Shown: positions 1-7,090 of the stretch, piece after piece
Layout: each line of letters starts with the position of its first letter
Position numbering within the stretch: the first letter of the stretch is position 1
Assembly: GCA_947497265.1 (NCBI GenBank)
Contig: CANMFP010000002.1
Span: forward strand, 372,001 to 436,000
Reading direction: 5' to 3'
Origin: an uncultured Isoptericola sp.
GTDB taxonomy: Bacteria; Actinomycetota; Actinomycetes; Actinomycetales; Cellulomonadaceae
Length of the DNA: 64,000 nt
Translations under genes and position numbers: made by a program
Notes under the pieces: generated by a model
Databases searched by the model: none
What the model was told of the DNA's origin: nothing
Seen by the model: the letters and a program-made list of their open reading frames with translations, nothing else

Positions 1-1
1 C

Positions 2-340
2 GGGCAGCGGGTCGTGTTCTTCGGGGTCGCCCGGGCCGCCACGCGCGACCTGCACGCCGTGGTGACCATCGCCGGTGCCGCCGACGCGCTGTCGGGCACC
101 GGTGCCGCCTCCGCCAAGGTCACCCCGTACGAGCTCTACCCCGGCAAGGGCCGCGCTACCGGCGGGGTGCGTGCGCACCGGTTCCTGAAGGGCGAGGACT
201 CCCTCGTGCTGGCGTGGGTCGGCGAAGGGCCGGCACGGGCGGTCGGCTCCGGCGGTCAGCCCGCCGAGCTGCCCGAGGAGAGCCCGCGCCGCGACGGCTC
301 GGGGACGCCCCTGGCCAGCCCTGTCGCAGCGATCGGCTGA
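2..340 (+). CDS. parC: DNA topoisomerase IV subunit A, C-terminal end (partial)
   Basis: This is the last ~112 residues of a GyrA/ParC-type subunit; the 5' end lies outside the window and the reading frame is open to the edge. The tail has the beta-propeller signature seen near the end of actinobacterial ParC-like proteins (GKGRATGG then HRFLKGEDSLVLAWVG), followed by a disordered Pro/Gly/Ser tail. Topoisomerase IV subunit A cuts and rejoins DNA during decatenation and works with ParE, which is encoded at 33.2-35.3 kb. I prefer ParC over GyrA because of that nearby parE; the fragment alone does not separate them. Confidence 0.8.
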   Translation, partial: GQRVVFFGVARAATRDLHAVVTIAGAADALSGTGAASAKVTPYELYPGKGRATGGVRAHRFLKGEDSLVLAWVGEGPARAVGSGGQPAELPEESPRRDGSGTPLASPVAAIG

Positions 341-367
341 TCACCCCCCCACCCGCCGTGGCGAGGA

Positions 368-775
368 TCAGACGGAGACGACGGCGAGCGTGTCGAGCTC
401 GGTCAGCGGCGCGAAGTCGTCGTCCTGCGTGACAACGGGCAGCTCGTTCGCGAGCGCGATGGAGGCGATCCAGAGGTCGTTGACGTTGATCCTGCGTCCG
501 GCCTCGGCGAGCCGGACACGGAGACGAGCCCAGTGCGACGCAGCAGTCGCGTCCACAGGGAGGAACTCGAGGTGGGCGATCGAGTCCAGTGTCGCGAGCC
601 GCCGGGCGCGGGTCTCGGAGTCCTTGGCTGCCAGCACGCCGGCCTGAAGTTCTGCACGAGTGATGACCGAGACGAACGACTCGTCGGGGAGCGCCGCGCT
701 GTCGAGCGTCCTGCCGGACTCGGACGCGATGAAGACACTCGTGTCGAGCAGACCCCGAGGACTTGGTGCCATCAC
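368..775 (-). CDS. PIN-domain ribonuclease toxin (VapC type)
   Basis: A 135-residue protein of typical VapC length. It shows the PIN acidic residues in order: LLDTSVFI near the N-terminus, the Glu of RAELQAGV, NVNDLWIASIA, and a late QDDDF. VapC toxins are Mg-dependent RNases that cut tRNA or rRNA and are held by a cognate antitoxin. The GTG start at 775 overlaps the antitoxin stop as GTGA, which indicates translational coupling; an ATG at 772 is the alternative start. All expected acidic positions are visible, so it is probably active. The target is unknown. Confidence 0.85.
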   Translation of the reverse strand: MMAPSPRGLLDTSVFIASESGRTLDSAALPDESFVSVITRAELQAGVLAAKDSETRARRLATLDSIAHLEFLPVDATAASHWARLRVRLAEAGRRINVNDLWIASIALANELPVVTQDDDFAPLTELDTLAVVSV

Positions 776-1032
776 CGGATGGGCCCGAGCTCGTCGCCGG
801 TGCTGTCCGCGAGCGCAGCCAGATCCTCGCGCAGGCCCGCATCTGCTTGGACGGTGCCCAAGATCTTCTGGAGCTCAGCACGTCGAAGCGAGCGGGCGCG
901 TGTCGACGTGACGGGACCGATCTCCGCGACCGGCGCTCCGTGCTGGGTCACCGTGACGTGGTCGCCTGCGGCGACGCGCCGCAGCACCTCGGCTGTGTGG
1001 TTCCGTAGGTCGCGACTGGCGATGGTCGACAT
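772..1032 (-). CDS. Phd/YefM-family antitoxin
   Basis: An 86-residue protein with the Phd/YefM N-terminal DNA-binding fold (ASRDLRNHTAEVLRRVAAGD, then VTQHGAPVAEI), followed by a C-terminal tail that would wrap the toxin. Its stop overlaps the PIN toxin start by 4 bp. Members of this family neutralise the toxin and repress their own operon, usually through a palindrome next to the promoter; a 7-bp inverted repeat lies directly upstream. The ATG at 1032 is the only good start. Confidence 0.85.
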   Translation of the reverse strand: MSTIASRDLRNHTAEVLRRVAAGDHVTVTQHGAPVAEIGPVTSTRARSLRRAELQKILGTVQADAGLREDLAALADSTGDELGPIR

Positions 1033-1059
1033 GTGCGCAAGTGTAGCGGCCAGCGCACA
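1032..1059. promoter_or_regulatory. Candidate antitoxin operator (inverted repeat)
   Basis: TGTGCGC at 1032-1038 and GCGCACA at 1053-1059 are perfect 7-bp inverted arms separated by 14 bp, starting at the antitoxin's first base. The position suits autoregulation by the Phd-type antitoxin. In such GC-rich DNA, short inverted repeats arise by chance, so this is tentative. Confidence 0.35.
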
Positions 1060-1083
1060 CCCGCGTACTGGACCGCCCGGCCG

Positions 1084-1788
1084 TCAGCGAGAGACTGCCG
1101 CGGCGATGGTCTCGCCGAGCTCGCTCGGTCGGGTGAACATCGGCCAGTGACCGGTCGGCAGGTCGACGATCTCGTAGTCCTTCAGTGTCTTGAGCTCGCG
1201 CACGAACGGGTGGTCGCGCGCCATCAGGTCGCGCAGAACCTCCCCCGGGAGCAGGCACGCGATCACCGTGGCCGGGACCGCACGCCGGAGGTCTGCATCA
1301 CCGATCAGGTGGTGCGGTTCACGCGCGGTAGCCGCGGGTTGTGGGACGGACCTCTGCCGGAACCTGGCCAGCTGGTCGTCGGTCAGCCCGGTGGGCTCCC
1401 CGTCCTCGAACTCGTCCCACGCCGGCAGTGGCTGGTCGACGACTTCGTCCGGCAGCTCCGAGTTCACCGCTTGACCGTCCGCGAACGGACCGCTGTCGAC
1501 GTAGACGACGCGCTCCACGCGGTCGGGGCGCTGGTCAGCCGCGGCATAGACCAGGCCGCCGCCGGCGGAGTGCCCCACCAGCACGACCGGACCATCTGCG
1601 GCGTCGATCGCCCCGACCACCGCGTCGACGTGGTCACTCAGTGTGACACCCGACCGGTCCGCATCGACCGACTCGAGACCGGGAAGCGTCACCGGGCGTG
1701 GCGCGTGGCCCGCGCGGGTGAGTACCGGCGCCACCTCGTCCCACGCAGCGCCGTCGAGCCAGAACCCGGGAACGAGGATGATGTCCAT
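1084..1788 (-). CDS. Alpha/beta-fold hydrolase, copy 1 of a tandem pair
   Basis: A 234-residue cytoplasmic alpha/beta hydrolase. The N-terminal ILVPGFWLDG strand-loop forms the oxyanion region, the nucleophile elbow is GHSAGG (Ser about residue 93), and the catalytic His sits in LPTGHWPMFTRP near the C-terminus. Small hydrolases of this kind are esterases or lactonases with varied substrates, and the substrate cannot be told here. The next gene on the same strand is a clear paralogue, sharing the MDIILVPGFWL start and nearly the same last 30 residues, so the pair arose by tandem duplication. Confidence 0.8.
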   Translation of the reverse strand: MDIILVPGFWLDGAAWDEVAPVLTRAGHAPRPVTLPGLESVDADRSGVTLSDHVDAVVGAIDAADGPVVLVGHSAGGGLVYAAADQRPDRVERVVYVDSGPFADGQAVNSELPDEVVDQPLPAWDEFEDGEPTGLTDDQLARFRQRSVPQPAATAREPHHLIGDADLRRAVPATVIACLLPGEVLRDLMARDHPFVRELKTLKDYEIVDLPTGHWPMFTRPSELGETIAAAVSR

Positions 1789-1842
1789 GCCCGGAAACTA
1801 GAACGTGGCACCGACACCCCGGGGCTCGATGCCCCGTCCGGC

Positions 1843-2565
1843 TCAGCCTGAGACGGCCGCCGTGATCGCCTCACCCAGCTCGCCGGGTCGGGTAAACATC
1901 GGCCAGTGACCGGTCGACAGGTCGACGATCTCGTAGTCGTGCAACGCCGCCAGCTCTGCGGTGTACGGGGATCCCGCGCCGATGAAGTGGCGATACATGG
2001 AGCTCGGGCTGTCGAACCCCTCGAACGCCTCGCAGGCGATGACCGTCGTCGGCACCTCGTAGCGCCGATCGTCGCTCAAGGTCACCGGATCGGACGCCAC
2101 CCGGACCGGTGTCGGGATCGCGACGGCCCGGAACCGCGCCCGCAGGTCCTCGTCGAGGTCCACCAGGTCGGGCTCGTCGAAGACCGACCAGTCGGGCAAG
2201 GGGATCTCGTGGCCCACCACGGGCAGCGCGTCGTTGATGACGCTGCCGTGCCCCATCGGCACGGAGTCGACGTAGACGTTGCGGGCGATGCGTCCCGGAC
2301 GGCGGTCAGCGGCCGCATGGATGACCGCTCCCCCGCCGGAGTGCCCCACCAGGACCACCTGGGCGTCGTCGTCCAGGGCGTCGACCGCCGCGACGACGGC
2401 GTCGACATGGTCCTCCAGGCCGATGCCGGACCGGTCGTCGTCCACCGAGCCCATACCGGGCAGCGTGAGCGGGTGGACGGTGTGCCCCGCGGCCACGAGC
2501 GGCGGGGTGACGGCGTCCCAGGCGGACGCGTTCAACCAGAATCCGGGTACCAGGATGATGTCCAT
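1843..2565 (-). CDS. Alpha/beta-fold hydrolase, copy 2 of a tandem pair
   Basis: A 240-residue paralogue of the downstream gene with the same layout: MDIILVPGFWL at the start, nucleophile elbow GHSGGG, and catalytic His in LSTGHWPMFTRP. I chose the ATG at 2565 because it aligns exactly with the start of copy 1; an in-frame ATG at 2576 would add four residues. The open frame continues far upstream but has no recognisable content there. The copies differ around the cap region (residues ~120-190), which may mean different substrates. Confidence 0.8.
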   Translation of the reverse strand: MDIILVPGFWLNASAWDAVTPPLVAAGHTVHPLTLPGMGSVDDDRSGIGLEDHVDAVVAAVDALDDDAQVVLVGHSGGGAVIHAAADRRPGRIARNVYVDSVPMGHGSVINDALPVVGHEIPLPDWSVFDEPDLVDLDEDLRARFRAVAIPTPVRVASDPVTLSDDRRYEVPTTVIACEAFEGFDSPSSMYRHFIGAGSPYTAELAALHDYEIVDLSTGHWPMFTRPGELGEAITAAVSG

Positions 2566-2688
2566 GCCGCCGAGCATAGGAGTGACCTCTGACACAGGGA
2601 CCGGAGGCCCGCTCGACCCGTCGGCGAACCAGGGACCACGTCGCGGAACGGTCGTCGCCACGGACCACGCGGATGCTTGGATCGACCC

Positions 2689-3111
2689 GTGTCCGACGAC
2701 GAGTTCTCCGCCGACCCCGCCCGCCTCGACCACGCCCGCGTGCACCGGCTGCTGAGCGAGCACGCCTACTGGGCAGCCGGCCGGAGCCGGGCCGCGCAGG
2801 ACGCCGCGATCGCGGCGTCTCGCAACTACGGGATCTATACCGCCACGGGCGAGCAGATCGCCTACGCGCGCGCAGTGACCGACGGCGTCACCTTCGCCTG
2901 GTTGGCGGACGTGATCGTCGACCCCGCGCACCGTGGTCGCGGACTCGGCACACGGCTCGTCGACGGCGCCCTGGCCGACCTCGACACGCTCGGTCTCAAG
3001 CGGGTCCTGCTCAAGGCCGCACCCGAGGCCCGCGCGGTGTACCTCCGGGCCGGGTTCACCGGTCTGGACGAGCCAGAGACGTGGCTCCAGCGTCGCGCTC
3101 AGGTCCGCTGA
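2689..3111 (+). CDS. GNAT-family N-acetyltransferase
   Basis: About 140 residues with a compact GNAT fold. The acetyl-CoA-binding motif A is clear (DVIVDPAHRGRGLGTRLVDG), followed by the beta6/7 segment ending in YLRAGF. It would transfer acetyl from acetyl-CoA to an amine whose identity is unknown. Start choice: GTG at 2689 gives MSDDEF; an in-frame TTG at 2677 adds four residues. It is divergent from the hydrolase pair and probably monocistronic. Confidence 0.75.
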   Translation: MSDDEFSADPARLDHARVHRLLSEHAYWAAGRSRAAQDAAIAASRNYGIYTATGEQIAYARAVTDGVTFAWLADVIVDPAHRGRGLGTRLVDGALADLDTLGLKRVLLKAAPEARAVYLRAGFTGLDEPETWLQRRAQVR

Positions 3112-3147
3112 AGGCACCGGCGCGAGCTGCTTGCCGATACGGAAAGT

Positions 3148-3159
3148 AGTTTCTAAGCT
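3148..3159. promoter_or_regulatory. Candidate operator AGTTTCTAAGCT
   Basis: The near-palindrome AGTTTCTAAGCT (half-sites AGTTT and AAGCT) lies 6 bp before the GTG of the first gene of the membrane-protein/winged-helix operon. No Shine-Dalgarno sequence is visible there. Autoregulation by the winged-helix protein encoded third in the operon is a plausible role; this is inference from position and symmetry only. Confidence 0.3.
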
Positions 3160-3165
3160 GACAGC

Positions 3166-3624
3166 GTGACCCGATCCACACCCGAGTCCGACGACGCCGG
3201 TCGGCTGCTTGCCGAGGCTGGACGCGTCACGCTCGACGCCCGAGACGACCGTCTCCGGCACAGCGCGGTCCTGTGGGCGGCGGGTCTTGGCATGGCCGCC
3301 ATCGCACTCGTCGGGCCTCTCACTGGTGACCGATCGTGGTTCCTCGTCGCGCTCGCCGGCGCCTTCGCCCTCACCCTCGTGCTGATCGGACTGACCGCTT
3401 ACCTCTCCACCACCCGGTCGACGACGATCCCTCGCGGGACGAGAACGATCACCCGCAACACGGTGGTCTTCGGCGTGCCCGTGGTCGTCCTCGGGAACCA
3501 CCTGGTGGACGCCGCCGGCGGGGACACCCTGGCGCATGTGCTCCTGGTGTGCGCCGTCCTGGCGCCGTACGCCACGGGTGCCCTGCTGATCGCGTTCCGC
3601 CCAACGTCGAGGAACGACATATGA
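3166..3624 (+). CDS. Small membrane protein, first of a three-gene operon
   Basis: A 152-residue protein of unrecognised function. The first ~33 residues are charged and cytoplasmic-looking. About four hydrophobic segments follow: roughly residues 34-51, 57-80, 96-113 and 121-142. Its GTG start has no obvious ribosome-binding site. Its stop overlaps the ATG of the next gene (ATGA), so it is co-translated with a second membrane protein and a winged-helix regulator. The operon resembles common actinobacterial cassettes of unknown role. Confidence 0.7.
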   Translation: MTRSTPESDDAGRLLAEAGRVTLDARDDRLRHSAVLWAAGLGMAAIALVGPLTGDRSWFLVALAGAFALTLVLIGLTAYLSTTRSTTIPRGTRTITRNTVVFGVPVVVLGNHLVDAAGGDTLAHVLLVCAVLAPYATGALLIAFRPTSRNDI

Positions 3625-4079
3625 CCGCACTGCGCCCCTCCCCGGACGAGGTCGCCGCATCGCTGGAACGAGCCACCCCGCGCCCGTTGAGCAGGGCCCG
3701 CGACCACCGTGTCCACGGCTGGACGGTGGCGGTGCTCGCGCTGACGGTGGGAGCCCTGACGGGTGTGGTCCTCGGCACCTGGGGCACCACCTGGCAGTGG
3801 CGAGGAGCCGCGAACATCGGGGCGCAGGGCGCCTTCCTCGCCTTGCTGGTGACGACGGTGGTCTGGCGCGACCGAGCATCCCGAGCCCGGCCCCGACGCA
3901 CCTCCAGGACAGCGATGGTCGGGACGGTCACCACGGGTCTGCTCGCCCTCGGCGTGACCACACCGGTCTACCTTGCCGACCTGCCGTCCCCCGCACCGTG
4001 GGTGACGATGGCGGTCGCCGTCGTCGTCGCGGCGCCAGGCCTCGTGGCCGGCGCGCTGATCGTTCGAGGAGCACGGTGA
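3621..4079 (+). CDS. Small membrane protein, second of a three-gene operon
   Basis: A 152-residue protein with a cytoplasmic N-terminus of ~32 residues and about four hydrophobic segments (roughly 33-53, 64-81, 95-113, 122-146). I do not recognise a catalytic motif. Its topology resembles the preceding gene, so the two may form a heteromer. It overlaps both neighbours by 4 bp (ATGA at the start, GTGA at the end), the mark of a tightly coupled operon. Confidence 0.7.
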   Translation: MTALRPSPDEVAASLERATPRPLSRARDHRVHGWTVAVLALTVGALTGVVLGTWGTTWQWRGAANIGAQGAFLALLVTTVVWRDRASRARPRRTSRTAMVGTVTTGLLALGVTTPVYLADLPSPAPWVTMAVAVVVAAPGLVAGALIVRGAR

Positions 4080-4384
4080 AGCACCCGCGGCACCAGCTCG
4101 AGGAGTCCTTGAACTCGCCGGTCCGGTTCAGCATCGTCGCCGCGCTCAACACCGTGGACGAGGCGGAGTTCGCGGTGGTCCGTGACGCCGTCGAGGTCTC
4201 CGACTCCGTGCTGTCCAAACACGTCGCCACCCTGGAGCGCGCCCGGCTCGTGGCGGTCCGCAAGGGATACGTCGGCAAGAGGCCGCGCACCTGGCTGCGG
4301 CTGACCAAGGACGGCCGTCGAACGTTCGCCTCGCACGTCGCCGCGCTGCGCGCGATCGCCGACGGCGCAGCCGGACCCACCTGA
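4076..4384 (+). CDS. Winged-helix transcriptional regulator
   Basis: A 102-residue single-domain regulator. The helices around LNSPVRFSIVAAL and VSDSVLSKHVATLERARLV form the recognition helix-turn-helix, and the KGYVGKRPRTWLRLTKDG segment forms the wing. The layout matches the MarR/ArsR-like winged-helix group (HTH_34 type) often encoded beside small membrane proteins. The GTG start overlaps the preceding stop by 4 bp. It probably represses its own operon; a candidate operator lies at 3148-3159. No effector-binding domain is visible. Confidence 0.8.
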   Translation: MKHPRHQLEESLNSPVRFSIVAALNTVDEAEFAVVRDAVEVSDSVLSKHVATLERARLVAVRKGYVGKRPRTWLRLTKDGRRTFASHVAALRAIADGAAGPT

Positions 4385-4397
4385 GCACGGCACCGCA

Positions 4398-5165
4398 CTA
4401 CGGCCGCAACGGAGTCCATCCGAACGGCACCGGTCCGCTGACCGCGGCGCGGTCGAGGTCGGCCTGGTGGGACCAGCCCTGGCCCGCCCGTTCGCCAGGA
4501 CGCCCGGCGGGCCCGCGGGCCACCCGGAACCCCAGGTCGTCGAGTCGCGCTCCGGGCACGCTGCCGCGTCGGACCGAGGCGCGCACGCTCCAGTGCCGGT
4601 CTGCCCAGCCACCGCCCCGCAGGCTCCGATAGTCGGCGTACCGGGCGGTGTCGGCGTAGTCCCAGCACCACTCCCAGACGTTGCCGAGCATGTCGGCGAG
4701 GCCGAAGTCGTTGGGCTGCTTGAGCCCGACCGGCTGCGCCCCGTCGACGTGATCCGCATCGGTCCACGCGACGTCCGCCAGCGGGCCATAGGTCGGGCCG
4801 TCGGTGCCGGCCCGGCACGCCCACTCCCACTCGGCCTCGGTCGGCAGACGGAAGCCGTCGGCAGCCACGTCCCAGACGACGGACGACTCCCCGATCGCGT
4901 ACGGCTCCGTCAGCCCTTCCTGGCGCGAGGCTTCGTTGCACCATGCGACGGCGTCGCGCCACGACACCGAGTGCACCGGCGCGTCACCCCGGGCGCCCTC
5001 CGGCACCATCGTTCCGCGCACCTGCGCGTACTGCGCCCATGTCACCGGGGTGCGAGCGAGCGCGAACTCGGTGAGCTCGACGTCGCGGGTCGTGCCGGTC
5101 CGTGCATCACGCAACGTGATCGTGCCGGCGGGCACGCGCACCACCTGCGACCGGAGGTCAACCAT
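4398..5165 (-). CDS. SUMF1/FGE-like domain protein lacking the catalytic cysteines
   Basis: A 255-residue protein covering a complete formylglycine-generating-enzyme-type (SUMF1, C-type-lectin-like) fold. Landmarks are TPVTWAQYAQV, PVHSVSWRDAVAWCNEASR, RLPTEAEWEWACRAGT, GNVWEWCWD and the LRGGGW...LGFRVARG end. True FGE enzymes carry two cysteines just after the RGGSW motif; here that stretch reads GWADRHWSVRASVRRG with no Cys. It is therefore unlikely to make formylglycine, and no sulfatase gene is nearby. The actual role is unknown. Confidence 0.8.
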   Translation of the reverse strand: MVDLRSQVVRVPAGTITLRDARTGTTRDVELTEFALARTPVTWAQYAQVRGTMVPEGARGDAPVHSVSWRDAVAWCNEASRQEGLTEPYAIGESSVVWDVAADGFRLPTEAEWEWACRAGTDGPTYGPLADVAWTDADHVDGAQPVGLKQPNDFGLADMLGNVWEWCWDYADTARYADYRSLRGGGWADRHWSVRASVRRGSVPGARLDDLGFRVARGPAGRPGERAGQGWSHQADLDRAAVSGPVPFGWTPLRP

Positions 5166-5174
5166 GCCCGCCCC

Positions 5175-5879
5175 CTACGCCAGGGCCCGTACGGTCGGCT
5201 GCCGCGCCACGACACCCGCGACGATCAGCACCTGCCCCAGCACATAGGTGGCCATGATCCAGAAGCCGGACATCGGCGGCACGACGTCGGCGAACGCGCC
5301 GAGCGCGATCATCGCGTCCGAGAAGAGGAACAGCAGTCCACCGAGCCAGGCCAACCGGTGCACGCCCGTGGCCAGCACGGCCATCATGGTCAGGAGCACC
5401 GCGTAGACGACGACGGCGACCCCCAGCACGCCGGGCGCGCCCGGCAGGCACAGGGCCACCAATGCGACGGCGAGGAACACGTACACGGCGGTGGCTGCGG
5501 GGTGCCGCACCAGCACCGACTGACGCCACGACGGCCAGAACGCCACCACGTAGACGACCTGGGCGCACAGGAACCCGCCGACCATCGCCAGGAACGCGGT
5601 GTCCCCGGTGAAGAGGTCGGGCAGGGTGTCACCGACCCAGGAGAAGCCGAGCGCCACCAAAACCAGGCGTACGAGCCGCGACCGGGGTGCCGCCGTCGTG
5701 CACCAGAGGGTGGCCGCGAGCGCCGGCATCAGCAGCCACTGCGTCGGGTCCGCGACCTCCTCCATGCCGGCCAGCTGAGCGATCAGGTGCACGACGGCGA
5801 GCGCGGCGAAGGCGGCCGCCGCGACGCGTGCTCGCTGGGAGGTCAGCAGCGGGGGCTCCCCGGGAACGACATCGGTCAC
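5175..5879 (-). CDS. YhhN-family membrane protein (putative lysoplasmalogenase)
   Basis: A 234-residue protein with about eight hydrophobic helices, matching the length and topology of the YhhN/TMEM86 family. Diagnostic segments are the GFSWVGDTLPDL stretch and the SDAMIAL helix near the C-terminus, where the family's conserved acidic residues sit. Characterised members hydrolyse the vinyl-ether bond of lysoplasmalogens in the membrane; bacterial substrates are less certain. It starts with GTG at 5879 and lies just upstream of the FGE-like gene with a 9-bp gap, so the two may be co-transcribed. Confidence 0.8.
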   Translation of the reverse strand: MTDVVPGEPPLLTSQRARVAAAAFAALAVVHLIAQLAGMEEVADPTQWLLMPALAATLWCTTAAPRSRLVRLVLVALGFSWVGDTLPDLFTGDTAFLAMVGGFLCAQVVYVVAFWPSWRQSVLVRHPAATAVYVFLAVALVALCLPGAPGVLGVAVVVYAVLLTMMAVLATGVHRLAWLGGLLFLFSDAMIALGAFADVVPPMSGFWIMATYVLGQVLIVAGVVARQPTVRALA

Positions 5880-5896
5880 GCGGCGCAGCGTAGCGG

Positions 5897-7021
5897 TCAG
5901 AGCTCGATGGTCAGCAACCGTGAGCCGTGCGTGAACTCGTAGCCGAGGCTCGCGTACATCCCGTGCGCCCCCGAGGGGTTGGCCGTGTCGACGCCCAGGG
6001 ACGCGTACTCCATGCCGTCGGCCGCCATGGCGCGCAGGGCGGCGGCGAGCGCCGCCAGGGCGGCCTTGCGTCCGCGGTAGGCGCGCCGCGTACCGAGCAG
6101 GGAGGTGTACCCGAAGGAGTAGCCGCGCACGGCGAAGTCCTCGTCGAACCGGTCGGCCATCTGGTAGCCGACGACGAGCGGCTCTCCGGCGCGCAGGGCG
6201 GCGGCGGTCTCGGCGTCGGTGTCAGGGTCGGCGAGCAGTGCGTCGACGTCCGGGGCCTCGTCGAGCACGAGGAAGGACCATCCGGGCATGAACGCCGTCC
6301 GGTACGAGGTCCACTGCTCGGCCGTCCGCGGCTCGCTGCCCCAGTGGTCACGGAACGCGTCGTTGTGCGCGAGGCGTGCGGCGTCGTCGAGCTCCGGCGC
6401 GAACGGGACCAGGCGCAACGACCCGTCGAGCGTGACGTCCGGCACCGGCGCGGCGTCGAGGTCGCGCAGGTCGCGGCGCAGGTCGGAGTAGAAGCGGCGC
6501 GGGGTGAACCCGAACCGCTCGTAGAGGCGCACGCGCGAGGGTGGGCTGTCGTCCTCGGCCATCGTGGCCAGGCGCGCGGGCAGCTCCTTGCCCGACGCCG
6601 CGAGCACCTGCCGACCGCGAGCCACCTGCCAGGCGAAGAGCTCGCGTCCGATCCCCTGCCCCCGCACCTGCGGGTGCACCCCGCCGAAGAGGAACGCCCG
6701 CACGGTCCGGGTGTCACCGGGCATCGACTCGACCATGGCGTAGGCGCGCAGTCGTCCCTCGCCGTCGACGCCGACGAGCGAGTCGGTGTCGAACCGCCGC
6801 CAGGGCGCCTGGAACAGCTCGGTCAGCTCCTCGATGGTCTCGCGGTAGGGCTCGGCGTCCGCCTCGGCGATGGTGTTGCGCAGCTCGAGGAGCGCTGCGG
6901 CGTCGCCCGGCGCGGCTGGCCGCCAGGTGAGGCCGCCGGCGGTGAGAGTGGGCAGGGACGCCGGCGCGTCGGCCCGGTCCGCGATGGGTGCGAGGTCGCT
7001 GCTCGTGTCGGCGGTGGTCAT
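5897..7021 (-). CDS. Two-domain GNAT acetyltransferase
   Basis: About 374 residues with two GNAT domains in tandem. The first (residues ~28-195) has the motif VHPQVRGQGIGRELFAWQ for acetyl-CoA and is likely active. The second (~200-374) has a weaker motif A (LLGTRRAYRGRKAALAALAA) and ends NPSGAHGMYASLGYEF, as in mycothiol-synthase-like double GNAT proteins. The substrate cannot be named. I used the ATG at 7021, 69 bp from the divergent metH start, so the two genes share one short intergenic region. Confidence 0.8.
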   Translation of the reverse strand: MTTADTSSDLAPIADRADAPASLPTLTAGGLTWRPAAPGDAAALLELRNTIAEADAEPYRETIEELTELFQAPWRRFDTDSLVGVDGEGRLRAYAMVESMPGDTRTVRAFLFGGVHPQVRGQGIGRELFAWQVARGRQVLAASGKELPARLATMAEDDSPPSRVRLYERFGFTPRRFYSDLRRDLRDLDAAPVPDVTLDGSLRLVPFAPELDDAARLAHNDAFRDHWGSEPRTAEQWTSYRTAFMPGWSFLVLDEAPDVDALLADPDTDAETAAALRAGEPLVVGYQMADRFDEDFAVRGYSFGYTSLLGTRRAYRGRKAALAALAAALRAMAADGMEYASLGVDTANPSGAHGMYASLGYEFTHGSRLLTIEL

Positions 7022-7090
7022 GGACCGAGGGTAGGTCTCACCAGGCGTCGGCTGCATCGTCTTTCGTGCCGTCACGGCTACGCTGAGCCG

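Noticed and set aside
7022-7090. Cobalamin riboswitch upstream of metH
   Set aside because: Only 69 bp separate the two divergent start codons, too short for a B12 riboswitch, and no B12-box-like sequence is seen.
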